A stretch of 5,986 nucleotides of DNA from Pseudomonadota bacterium (GTDB lineage: Bacteria > Pseudomonadota > Alphaproteobacteria > Rhizobiales > Afifellaceae). The notes under the pieces are model-generated. The model was not told where the DNA came from and ran no database searches. It worked only from the letters and a program-made list of their open reading frames with translations. The stretch covers positions 1-5,986 of the forward strand of contig JAEZEK010000499.1 in the NCBI GenBank assembly GCA_023417735.1. Reading direction: 5' to 3'. A program made the position numbers and the translations under genes. Below are positions 1 to 5,984 of this stretch, in pieces (position 1 is the first letter of the stretch; each line of letters starts with the position of its first letter).

Positions 1-13
1 CGTTGGTGCAGCC

Positions 14-898
14 TCAGGCGAAGCCGTAGAGCCGCGCGGGATTGTCCACGAGGATGCGGCGGCGAACCTCCGCGTCGGGGACCCAGTCGGCGAGCAGGTT
101 GAGGAGCGCGCCGTCGTTCGGCATCTCCCGCCAATGGAGCACGTGGGGCCAGTCGGAGCCCCAGATGACGCGTTCCGGCGCGGCGTCCACGACGGCGCGC
201 GCGAACGGCGCGACGTCGCCATAGGGCAGCCGTTCCTCCGCGGAAATCCGGTAGGGGCCGGTGAGCTTCACCCAGAAGTAGCCGTCGCGGAGCATGCCCA
301 GGAAGCGTTGGTAGCCCGGGTGGTCGGGACCCGCTCGGGTCGGCGTGTAGCCGATATGGCCGACCGAGACCGGCACCGGCATCGCCTTGACGAGATCCTC
401 GAGCTCCGGCGCCTGCTCGACATGGACGAGCAGTTCCACGTGCCAGCCGAGATCCTTGATCCGCTCCGCCATCACGACGAGTTCGGAGAGCGAGGCGAAC
501 GGCATGCCGCCCGGATCGACCAGGTTGACCCTGATGCCGCGGGCGCCCTGCCGGTGCATCGCTTCGAGCTCGCTCTGCAGCACGCCCTCGCCGACGGAGA
601 CGACGGCCCTCAGCCGGTCGGGGTGCTGAGCGGCGGCGTCGAGAATGCCGCGATTGTCGGTGCCGTGCGCGCTCGCCTGGACGAGGACGAGCCGCTCGAT
701 GCCGAGCGCGCCGTGCAGCGCGAGGAGATCGGCGAGCGGCGTCGCCGCCGGCGTGTAGCCGCGGTTCGCCTGCAGCGGATAGCGCTCGAACGGCTCGAAG
801 ATGTGGGCGTGGCAGTCGCAGGCCCCGGCCGGGACCGCGAAAGCAAGGACGGCCGGCTCCGGGTCGGGACGCGGGCAGACCGGCAGTGTGTCCGACAT
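14..898 (-). CDS. Amidohydrolase-2 family hydrolase, LigI-like (COG3618)
   Basis: The protein is 294 aa, predicted cytoplasmic, with a TIM-barrel amidohydrolase fold. It resembles 2-pyrone-4,6-dicarboxylate lactonase (LigI) and 4-sulfomuconolactone hydrolase, which open lactone rings in aromatic catabolism. Visible motifs are CDCHAHIFEP with H30 and H32, VQASAHGTDN (74-82), GIRVN (121-125), VGHIGY with H181, KLTGPYR (211-217) and WGSDWPH with D249. These match the LigI positions H31, H33, H180, R217 and D248 as I remember them. The length is normal for the family. The ATG at 898 is chosen because AGGAGA lies four bases upstream; an in-frame ATG at 1006 would add 36 residues unlike the family, without a ribosome site. 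The gene is divergent from the tctCBA operon, suggesting a shared pathway. LigI Arg130 and Tyr156 appear replaced (P129, L157), so the substrate probably differs from PDC. Family assignment is firm; the reaction is not known. Confidence 0.9.
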   Translation of the reverse strand: MSDTLPVCPRPDPEPAVLAFAVPAGACDCHAHIFEPFERYPLQANRGYTPAATPLADLLALHGALGIERLVLVQASAHGTDNRGILDAAAQHPDRLRAVVSVGEGVLQSELEAMHRQGARGIRVNLVDPGGMPFASLSELVVMAERIKDLGWHVELLVHVEQAPELEDLVKAMPVPVSVGHIGYTPTRAGPDHPGYQRFLGMLRDGYFWVKLTGPYRISAEERLPYGDVAPFARAVVDAAPERVIWGSDWPHVLHWREMPNDGALLNLLADWVPDAEVRRRILVDNPARLYGFA

Positions 899-902
899 AA
901 TG

Positions 903-908
903 TCTCCT
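903..908 (-). promoter_or_regulatory. Ribosome binding site fixing the amidohydrolase start
   Basis: On the minus strand AGGAGA is followed by CATT and then ATG. This near-consensus Shine-Dalgarno site decides for the start at 898 over the upstream in-frame ATG at 1006. Confidence 0.75.
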
Positions 909-974
909 GCACTTGGGGCCGGCTTTCCGCACCGCCACCGCAATCGCTTGCTATCATCGCGCGCGAATCCGAGC

Positions 975-1012
975 AACGCAGTTGACACCAAGCTCAAGGA
1001 AGGCAATGCGTT
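975..1012. repeat. Inverted repeat AACGCA/TGCGTT flanking the -35 candidate
   Basis: AACGCA at 975-980 and its exact reverse complement TGCGTT at 1007-1012 are separated by 26 bases and bracket TTGACA (982-987). The spacing could suit two half-sites of a repressor or activator. Six-base arms occur by chance often enough that this is only a candidate operator. Confidence 0.25.
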
Positions 1013-1037
1013 AAGATGGGGCAGAAAAGTTCAAAAA

Positions 1038-1046
1038 GGGAGGAAA
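1038..1046 (+). promoter_or_regulatory. Ribosome binding site for the GTG start of tctC
   Basis: GGGAGGAAA contains a GGAGG core (1039-1043) five bases before GTG at 1049. The in-frame ATG at 1016 lies upstream of this site, so translation from 1016 would read through the best Shine-Dalgarno sequence in the region. This supports the GTG start. Confidence 0.8.
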
Positions 1047-1048
1047 CA

Positions 1049-2041
1049 GTGAATACCACATTCAAGTCGTCCGCGCGGGCATTGCTCGCGGCGGTAGGTA
1101 TCGTCTCCGTATCCTCGCTCGGGGCGATTGCGCAGGAAGCGCGCGCTCCGAACGGGCCGATCGAAATTACAGTCCCGTCCAGCGCAGGAAGCACGCCCGA
1201 CGTGCTGATGCGCCGCGCGGCCAAGATCTGGAACGAGGAGAAGATCATCGAGCAGCCGGTCGTGGTGGTGAACCGGCCCGGCGGCGCCTGGATGGTGGGC
1301 ATGAACTATGTTCTCGAGCGCCCCGGCGACGAGAACAACGTGCTCGCCTTCGCGGAACCGACGATCTCGACGCCGATCGCCCAGGGCCTCGAGCCGGTCT
1401 ACGACAAGCTCACGACGCTCGGCATCTTCGTCCAGACGCAGCTCGTGGTGGTGGCGCAGCCCGATCACCCGGCCAACAGCCTCGCCGAGCTGGTGGCGAT
1501 CGCCAAGGAGAAGCCGCGCGAGGTGAAGGTCTCGGGAGCGAACGCCGCCTCGACCGACGCCCAGGTGATGGCCCTCATCGAGAAGGCCGCCGACGTCGAC
1601 CTGACCTACATCCCGCATGACGGCGGCGGCGCGGCGACGGCCACCTTCCTCGGCGGCAACACCGACCTCATCACCCTCACCATCGACGAGGCCCTGCCGC
1701 TCATCGAGTCCGACAAGGGCAAGGCGCTGGCGATCCTCAACGAGGAGCGGCGGCCGGAAGACAAGCTGAAGGACATTCCGACGGCCAGGGAGCAGGGCAT
1801 CGACGTGGTATGGGGCCAGGTCTTCGGGCTCTCGGGCGCGCCGCAGCTCGATCCGGCGGTCGTGAAGTGGTGGGACGAGAAGATCGCCGCGCTCGTGGAA
1901 TCCGACGCCTGGAAGGCCGCGCTCGCCGACAACTTCCTGGGCGGCAAGTCCTATCCGAGTGCGGAGGCGACCGCCTTCGTCGCCGAGATGCACAAGGGCC
2001 GCTCGGAGATCCTGCGGGCGATCGGCGTCGCGAAGAACTGA
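1049..2041 (+). CDS. tctC: TTT substrate-binding protein (TctC/Bug family)
   Basis: This is a 330-aa periplasmic solute-binding protein of the tripartite tricarboxylate transporter family. It captures an organic acid and delivers it to TctA/TctB. The GTG start leaves a good signal peptide: Lys6 and Arg10, a hydrophobic core (about 11-25) and an AIA site with probable cleavage after A28. The mature part begins with a strand (IEITV, 38-42) and the first ligand loop PSSAGSTPD (43-51), then VVVVNRPGGAWMVG (71-84), the second loop. Later come the GGGAATATFLGGNTDL segment and the PTAREQGID motif typical of the family. Length is normal. The ligand loops depart from the common PFxxGGxxD and NxPGAGG forms, so the ligand may be unusual. 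It is first in the operon, with tctB 19 bases downstream. The family is certain; the substrate cannot be read from sequence. Confidence 0.92.
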   Translation: MNTTFKSSARALLAAVGIVSVSSLGAIAQEARAPNGPIEITVPSSAGSTPDVLMRRAAKIWNEEKIIEQPVVVVNRPGGAWMVGMNYVLERPGDENNVLAFAEPTISTPIAQGLEPVYDKLTTLGIFVQTQLVVVAQPDHPANSLAELVAIAKEKPREVKVSGANAASTDAQVMALIEKAADVDLTYIPHDGGGAATATFLGGNTDLITLTIDEALPLIESDKGKALAILNEERRPEDKLKDIPTAREQGIDVVWGQVFGLSGAPQLDPAVVKWWDEKIAALVESDAWKAALADNFLGGKSYPSAEATAFVAEMHKGRSEILRAIGVAKN

Positions 2042-2060
2042 CGTCGAGGGGGCGGCCGGC

Positions 2061-2513
2061 ATGAAGCGGCTCGACTATGCGGTGGCGGCGGCGATGCTGC
2101 TGCTGGCCGCCCTGGTGCTCTACGGCACCCGCGGCCTCCCCGTCTGGGACGAGTACGCGCCCGGCTCTCGGCTGATGCCGGTGCTGGTCGCGGGGGCGAG
2201 CGTGCTGCTCGCCCTCATGCTCGTCGTCGCCACCTGGCGGCAGGTCGACGACCAGGCGGTCGACTGGCCCGACCGGGGCGGAGCTGCGCGCGTCATCGCG
2301 ACCATGGCCGGCCTCGCGGCCATCATCGTCCTCACGCCCTGGCTCGGCCTGATACCGGCCGCAGCCTTGTTCGTGCTCTTCCAGCTCGTCGCGATCCTGC
2401 GGCATCGGCTCGTGCCGAGCGTCCTGACGACGCTCGTCGTCGGCCTGCTGCTCCACTCCGTCTTCACGCTCTGGCTCGACCTTCGCCTGCCGAAGGGCGT
2501 GGTCGGCTTCTAG
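2061..2513 (+). CDS. tctB: TTT small membrane subunit TctB
   Basis: A 150-aa integral inner-membrane protein, the small and poorly conserved subunit of the TTT importer, probably supporting TctA. Hydrophobic segments lie at about 6-22, 38-58, 78-96, 97-113 and 119-139; the middle two may form one hairpin, giving the four or five spans usual for TctB. The C-terminus, WLDLRLPKGVVGF, matches the LPxG ending common in this family. The ATG at 2061 follows GAGGGGG (2046-2052) with eight bases between. Starting the same frame at 1959 would add an Arg-rich stretch overlapping tctC and is not credible. It sits 19 bases after tctC and 18 before tctA. Identification rests on membrane pattern, size, C-terminus and its place between tctC and tctA. 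Confidence 0.88.
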   Translation: MKRLDYAVAAAMLLLAALVLYGTRGLPVWDEYAPGSRLMPVLVAGASVLLALMLVVATWRQVDDQAVDWPDRGGAARVIATMAGLAAIIVLTPWLGLIPAAALFVLFQLVAILRHRLVPSVLTTLVVGLLLHSVFTLWLDLRLPKGVVGF

Positions 2514-2531
2514 CCCCCGGAACCGCATCGC

Positions 2532-4037
2532 ATGGAAGTGCTGCACCTTCTCGCGCAGGGTTTCGCCGCAACGCTCACGCTGGAAGGCTTCACGGCCATC
2601 GCCATCGGCGTGGTCATCGGCCAGGTGATCGGCGCCCTGCCCGGCATCGGCCCCGCCGCCGGCATGGCGCTGCTCCTGCCGGTCACCTTCGGGATGGACC
2701 CGATCCCGGCCGTGATGATGCTGATGGGCATCCTCTACGGCAGCATGTACGGCGGCACGCTGACCTCGGTGCTCATCAACGTCCCGGGCGAATCCTCCTC
2801 GATCATGACCGCCGTCGACGGCTATCAGCTCGCCCGCCAGGGCAAGGCCGGCAAGGCGCTCTCGATCGCGGCGATCGGCTCGTTTATCGCCGGGATCGCC
2901 GGCACCGTCGCGCTCGCCTTCGCCGCCGCCGCGCTGAGCGCGATCGCGCTTCGGTTCAACGCGCCCGAATTCTTCCTGCTCGCCCTGCTCGGCATCTCGG
3001 CGACCGCGAGCCTCGGCTCCGGCTCCCCCATCAAGGCGCTCATCATGGGTGTCTTCGGGATCGCGCTGGCGCTGGTCGGCACCGACCCCCTGCTCGGCTC
3101 GGCGCGCCTCACCTTCGGCCACACCAGCCTGCTGGAGGGCTTCGATTTCCTCCCGGTCGCGATCGGCGTGTTCGGCATCGCCGAGGTGCTCGTCTCCATC
3201 GAGCGCAGTGTGCACGCCACCCCGACGATGACCCGCCTCCGCGACATGTGGATCACGGGACGCGAATGGGCGGAGTGCCGGATGGCGATCCTGCGCGGCA
3301 GCCTGATCGGCTTCTTCGTCGGGATGACGCCCGGCGCAGGCGCGACCATCTCCTCCTTCCTCGCCTATGTCGCGGAACGGCGCTTCAGCAAGGAGCCGGA
3401 TCGGTTCGGCAAGGGTGCGCTCGACGCGGTCGCGGCGACCGAATCGGCGAACAACAGCTCGGTCACGGGTGCGCTCGCCCCGATGCTGGCGCTCGGCATC
3501 CCGGGTTCGTCCGGCACCGCCGTCCTGCTCGCCGCCCTCACCCTTCAGGGCATCCGCCCGGGGCCGATGCTGATGCAGCAGGAGCCGCTCCTCGTCTGGA
3601 GCCTGATCGCCAGCATGTTCATCGGCAACCTGATCCTGCTCGTCCTGAACCTGCCGCTCGCGCCGCTCTTCGCCGCGCTGCTGCGCGTTCCTTACGCCTA
3701 TCTCGCGCCCGGCATCCTCGCGATCTCGATGGTGGGCGCCTACTCGGCCACGATGGGCTTCTACTCGGCGATCCTGGCGCTGGTGTTCGGGGTCATCGGC
3801 TACGTCATGATCAAGGCCGACCTGCCGCGCGCGCCGCTCGTGCTCGCCGTCGTGCTTGCGCCGCTCATGGAGACCTCGCTCCGGCAGTCGCTCATGCTGT
3901 CGCTCGGCGACCCGATGATCTTCCTGCAGCGGCCGGTCTCCGCCGGCCTCGTCGTCGTCGTCGTGTTCGCACTGCTCTGGCCGATCATCGCGGCCGTCCT
4001 GCGCCGGCGGCGCAGCCTGAAGGCGGCGATGCCGTGA
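2532..4037 (+). CDS. tctA: TTT large membrane subunit TctA
   Basis: A 501-aa polytopic inner-membrane permease, the large subunit of the TTT importer, which moves the substrate released by TctC using an ion gradient. The two family half-repeats are clear. The first has GALPGIGP (34-41) followed by GILYGSMYGGTLTSVLINVPGE (66-87). The second has GMTPGAGA (264-271), then ESANNSS and the ALGIPGSSGTAVLL segment (G322-P324-G325). Hydrophobic segments fill the rest, and the tail is basic (RRRRSLK) and so probably cytoplasmic. The length of about 500 aa is standard. The ATG at 2532 has only a weak GGAA site, 9 bases upstream, but lies 18 bases after tctB, so translational coupling is likely. The frame is intact and complete. 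Confidence 0.96.
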   Translation: MEVLHLLAQGFAATLTLEGFTAIAIGVVIGQVIGALPGIGPAAGMALLLPVTFGMDPIPAVMMLMGILYGSMYGGTLTSVLINVPGESSSIMTAVDGYQLARQGKAGKALSIAAIGSFIAGIAGTVALAFAAAALSAIALRFNAPEFFLLALLGISATASLGSGSPIKALIMGVFGIALALVGTDPLLGSARLTFGHTSLLEGFDFLPVAIGVFGIAEVLVSIERSVHATPTMTRLRDMWITGREWAECRMAILRGSLIGFFVGMTPGAGATISSFLAYVAERRFSKEPDRFGKGALDAVAATESANNSSVTGALAPMLALGIPGSSGTAVLLAALTLQGIRPGPMLMQQEPLLVWSLIASMFIGNLILLVLNLPLAPLFAALLRVPYAYLAPGILAISMVGAYSATMGFYSAILALVFGVIGYVMIKADLPRAPLVLAVVLAPLMETSLRQSLMLSLGDPMIFLQRPVSAGLVVVVVFALLWPIIAAVLRRRRSLKAAMP

Positions 4038-4096
4038 CCGGCGCGACCGCCGCCGCTCCGGCCCGACCGCCCGGCCATTCCATTCCACCAGCAATC

Positions 4097-4100
4097 GGAG
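4097..4100 (+). promoter_or_regulatory. Ribosome binding site for the alpha/beta hydrolase
   Basis: GGAG five bases before ATG 4106 favours this start. An in-frame GTG at 4034 overlaps the tctA stop as GTGA and would add 24 Ala/Pro-rich residues. It has no comparable ribosome site, though coupling to tctA could in principle use it. Confidence 0.65.
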
Positions 4101-4105
4101 ACATC

Positions 4106-5275
4106 ATGCCTGTCGAACGCGGACCCTGGATCGATACCTTTCCCGGCAACTTCCTGTGGTCGAACGCCACCCTCATCATGAAGGGCATGGCGCCGTACGG
4201 CGTCGTGTCGCTCGAGGAGATGGACCGCGCCTGCGAGCGGCTGCGGCCGCGCCAGGGCGACCAGACCGCATGGTGGGAGGAATGGGGCGCGCTCGCCCGC
4301 GACGTCGAGGCGCTCGCCGAAAGGGCCGTCGCCGAAGGCAACAGCAGGACCGCCGGCAACTATTACTACCGCGCCGCGCATTACCACTACAACGCCGAGC
4401 GCTTCGTGCCGCCCGGCGACGAGAAGCGCGAGATGAGCCGGACCGCCTACCGCTGCTACCACGAGGGCATCAGGCGGCGCTATCCGGAGATCGAGTTCGT
4501 GGAGGTGCCCTACGAGGGCACCACCCTGCCCGCCCTGTTCCTGAAGGCCGAGCGCGCCGACGGCCCGGCGCCGACGGTCGTGATCGTGAACGGCATGGAC
4601 AATTCCAAGGAGATGAGCATCATCTTCGCCGGCCTCGAATTCGCCAGGCGCGGCTTCAACACGCTCGCGCTCGACGGCCCCGGCCAGGGCGAGACGCTGC
4701 GCCTGCGCGGCATCCACAGCCGCTACGATTACGAGGCGCCGGGCGCTGCCGCCTACGATTACCTCTCCGGGCGGCCGGAGGTCGACCCGGCGCGCATCGC
4801 CATCATGGGCTACAGCTTCGGCGGCTACTATTCGTCCCGGATCGCCGCCTTCGAGCCGCGCTACGCGGCCTGCATCGCGCTCAGCGCCCTGCACTGGGAC
4901 CTGGCCGCCTGGCAGCTCCGCATCAAGCAGAAGACGGAAAGCGACCCGAAGGCGATCGGCCAGTCCAACTTCCAGTTCCAGTGGGTCATCAACGCGAAGA
5001 CGGCGGACGAGGCGATCGAGATCGCCCGCAAGTTCTCGCTGAAGGACGTGGCGCACCAGATCGCCTGCCCGTTCCTCGTCACGCATGGCGGAAACGACAG
5101 GATCGTGCCCACCGAGAACGCGCCCAAGCTCTACGAAGCGGTCGGCTCGAAGGACAAGACCATCAAGATCTTCTCCATCGAGGAAGGCGGCGCCGAGCAC
5201 GCCCACGTTGACAACCGCCAGGTCGGGATCGACTACGCGGCCGACTGGCTCGCATCGAAGCTCTTGAACCGCTGA
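4106..5275 (+). CDS. Alpha/beta hydrolase with N-terminal cap (DHPON hydrolase/FrsA-like)
   Basis: A 389-aa predicted cytoplasmic serine hydrolase. Residues 1-130 form a helical cap rich in aromatics (NYYYRAAHYHYNAERF, 85-100). From about 140 the alpha/beta core follows: the oxyanion-region motif NGMDNSKE (162-169), LDGPGQGE (189-196), the nucleophile elbow GYSFGG with S237, HGGNDRIVP with acid D331, and AEHAHVD with H365 as the likely base (H367 is the alternative). Cap plus GxDxxKE-type motif is the pattern of 2,6-dihydropseudooxynicotine hydrolase, FrsA-like esterases and fungal Ayg1, some of which break C-C bonds. No signal peptide is seen. It lies 68 bases after tctA on the same strand with no clear terminator between, so it is probably co-transcribed and acts on the imported compound or a product of it. 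Ester or C-C hydrolysis cannot be told apart from sequence. The same frame stays open across tctA, but that part is out-of-frame readthrough, not a fusion. Confidence 0.9.
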   Translation: MPVERGPWIDTFPGNFLWSNATLIMKGMAPYGVVSLEEMDRACERLRPRQGDQTAWWEEWGALARDVEALAERAVAEGNSRTAGNYYYRAAHYHYNAERFVPPGDEKREMSRTAYRCYHEGIRRRYPEIEFVEVPYEGTTLPALFLKAERADGPAPTVVIVNGMDNSKEMSIIFAGLEFARRGFNTLALDGPGQGETLRLRGIHSRYDYEAPGAAAYDYLSGRPEVDPARIAIMGYSFGGYYSSRIAAFEPRYAACIALSALHWDLAAWQLRIKQKTESDPKAIGQSNFQFQWVINAKTADEAIEIARKFSLKDVAHQIACPFLVTHGGNDRIVPTENAPKLYEAVGSKDKTIKIFSIEEGGAEHAHVDNRQVGIDYAADWLASKLLNR

Positions 5276-5293
5276 GGCGAAAGCTCGTCCTCC

Positions 5294-5328
5294 GCGGCCG
5301 CGGATGCCGGTGAGGTCTCCGCGGCCGC
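5294..5328 (+). terminator. Hairpin after the hydrolase, possible operon end
   Basis: GCGGCCGCGGA (5294-5304) and TCCGCGGCCGC (5318-5328) are perfect 11-base inverted arms around a 13-base loop, starting 18 bases after the hydrolase stop. The left arm also lies within a 12-bp palindrome (5292-5303). No T-tract follows, so this is not a classical intrinsic terminator. It may instead stabilise the 3' end or pause polymerase ahead of Rho. Confidence 0.45.
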
Positions 5329-5481
5329 TCGAGGTGGCATCCCGTGGACGAGGCACGGCCGGACTGTAATCCGCCGCGCACATCCTGTGCTCATCGGCGC
5401 GTCGGCGTTCGATCGACTTGCCGAAGCCGCTCGCAGGGCGCGTTTTTTCTTGGCTCGCCCGCCGCCGGCCCGGAGCGACCG

Positions 5482-5510
5482 TTTGCATTCCGGAGATTTG
5501 CACCTACATT
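5482..5510 (+). promoter_or_regulatory. Candidate sigma-70 promoter for the Nudix gene
   Basis: TTTGCA (5482-5487) and TACATT (5505-5510) are 17 bases apart, each matching four of six consensus bases, within a locally AT-richer stretch. Transcription would begin near 5517, giving a leader of about 30 bases to ATG 5547. The match is moderate, but spacing and position fit. Confidence 0.4.
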
Positions 5511-5546
5511 GATTTTCCATTTCGAATCAGAGCCTTGCCCGCCCCG

Positions 5547-5984
5547 ATGGCCAAGCAGAGAAGACGCAAGCAATTCGCAGCCCTGCCGTACCGGCCGATC
5601 GAGGACGGCCGGATCGAAGTGCTGCTCGTGACGTCGCGCGATACGGGGCGCTGGGTTCTGCCGAAGGGCTGGCCGATGAAGAAGCACGCCCCCCACGTCG
5701 CCGCCGCGATCGAGGCGTTCGAGGAGGCGGGCGCCGTCGGCAAGCCGTCGAAGCAGGCGATCGGCACCTACGAATACGAGAAGCAGACCGCGACGGATTC
5801 GGTGCCCTGCCGGGTCACCGTCTATCCGTTGCGCGTCGAACGGCTCGAGGACACCTGGCCCGAGCAGGACGAGCGCCGGCGGGTGTGGTTCCAGCCCGAG
5901 GTTGCCGCGGAGCAGGTGCAGGAGCCGGACCTGCGCGCGCTGCTCCAGCGCATCGAGGAGGCGTTCGCGCCGGCGGCCTCCTGA
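5547..5984 (+). CDS. Nudix hydrolase
   Basis: A 145-aa cytoplasmic Nudix protein. Members hydrolyse nucleoside diphosphates linked to another group, or diphosphoinositol-type compounds. After a basic start (MAKQRRRK) come the strands IEVLLVTSR and RWVLPKGWP. The Nudix box follows from G41 to about A63, with E56, E59, E60 and G62 in place. Two box positions depart from the GX5EX7REUXEEXGU consensus: the first Glu is H47 and the Arg before E56 is I55. The metal-binding E56/E59/E60 set remains, and the LPKGWPMK form resembles a DIPP-like Nudix group I recall from rhizobia. The ATG at 5547 is preferred because the fold starts right after it. It lacks a good Shine-Dalgarno site, and a TTG at 5535 is an alternative. 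The in-frame ATG at 5418 would add an unconserved stretch upstream of the candidate promoter. It looks unrelated to the transport operon. Substrate unknown. Confidence 0.85.
   Translation: MAKQRRRKQFAALPYRPIEDGRIEVLLVTSRDTGRWVLPKGWPMKKHAPHVAAAIEAFEEAGAVGKPSKQAIGTYEYEKQTATDSVPCRVTVYPLRVERLEDTWPEQDERRRVWFQPEVAAEQVQEPDLRALLQRIEEAFAPAAS

Larger units (their letters stand above)
899..1048. promoter_or_regulatory. Divergent intergenic control region
   Basis: These 150 bases separate the start codons of the amidohydrolase and tctC and must hold promoters for both directions. On the plus strand a perfect TTGACA (982-987) could be the -35 of the tct operon, but the hexamer 17 bases downstream (AATGCG, 1005-1010) is a poor -10. 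TAAGAT (1012-1017) is a better -10 but sits 24 bases away. No convincing promoter was found on the minus strand. The stretch 1011-1037 is A-rich compared with the surrounding coding DNA. A shared operator for a regulator outside the window is plausible; the 6-bp inverted repeat around TTGACA is listed separately. Confidence 0.5.
5276..5546. other. Intergenic region between hydrolase and Nudix gene
   Basis: These 271 bases carry no credible gene. They hold a GC-only hairpin near the left end (5294-5328). Further right are two smaller hairpins: CGGA/TCCG around a six-base loop (5360-5373) and GCACA/TGTGC around TCC (5378-5390). A T6 run lies at 5443-5448 with only a weak preceding stem. An AT-richer stretch (5481-5530) contains a candidate promoter for the Nudix gene. 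Open frames crossing the region look like GC-rich chance frames. Confidence 0.6.

Noticed and set aside
134..985. A 283-codon plus-strand open frame opposite the amidohydrolase
   Set aside because: Arg/Glu/Asp-rich shadow frame; the minus strand holds the conserved HxH, VGHIG and WGSDWPH motifs.
1016..1048. ATG at 1016 as the tctC start
   Set aside because: It adds 11 charged residues before the signal peptide and would put the strong GGGAGGAAA ribosome site inside the coding region; GTG 1049 fits better.
1737..4094. A 785-codon open frame on the minus strand opposite tctC-tctB-tctA
   Set aside because: Its translation is dominated by Arg, Asp, Glu, His and Gln without domain motifs, as expected opposite high-GC coding DNA, whereas the plus strand encodes clear TctB and TctA.
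3248..4105. Possible N-terminal fusion extending the alpha/beta hydrolase upstream
   Set aside because: This part is the +1-type reading of tctA, rich in Arg and Ala and without motifs; tctA itself is intact in its own frame.
5331..5423. tRNA-Tyr-like fragments (GGACTGTAATCCG resembling an anticodon arm, and GTTCGATC resembling a T loop)
   Set aside because: The anticodon-type loop is one base short, the distance to the T-loop-like segment is too long, and no acceptor stem can be paired. Probably chance; a covariance-model scan would settle it.
5426..5450. Intrinsic terminator before the T6 run at 5443-5448
   Set aside because: The preceding stem is only about three pairs (GCC with GGC across an eight-base loop), too weak to call.
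3800..5503. A 567-codon minus-strand open frame opposite the alpha/beta hydrolase
   Set aside because: No recognisable motifs and an antisense composition; the plus strand carries a complete catalytic triad and family motifs.
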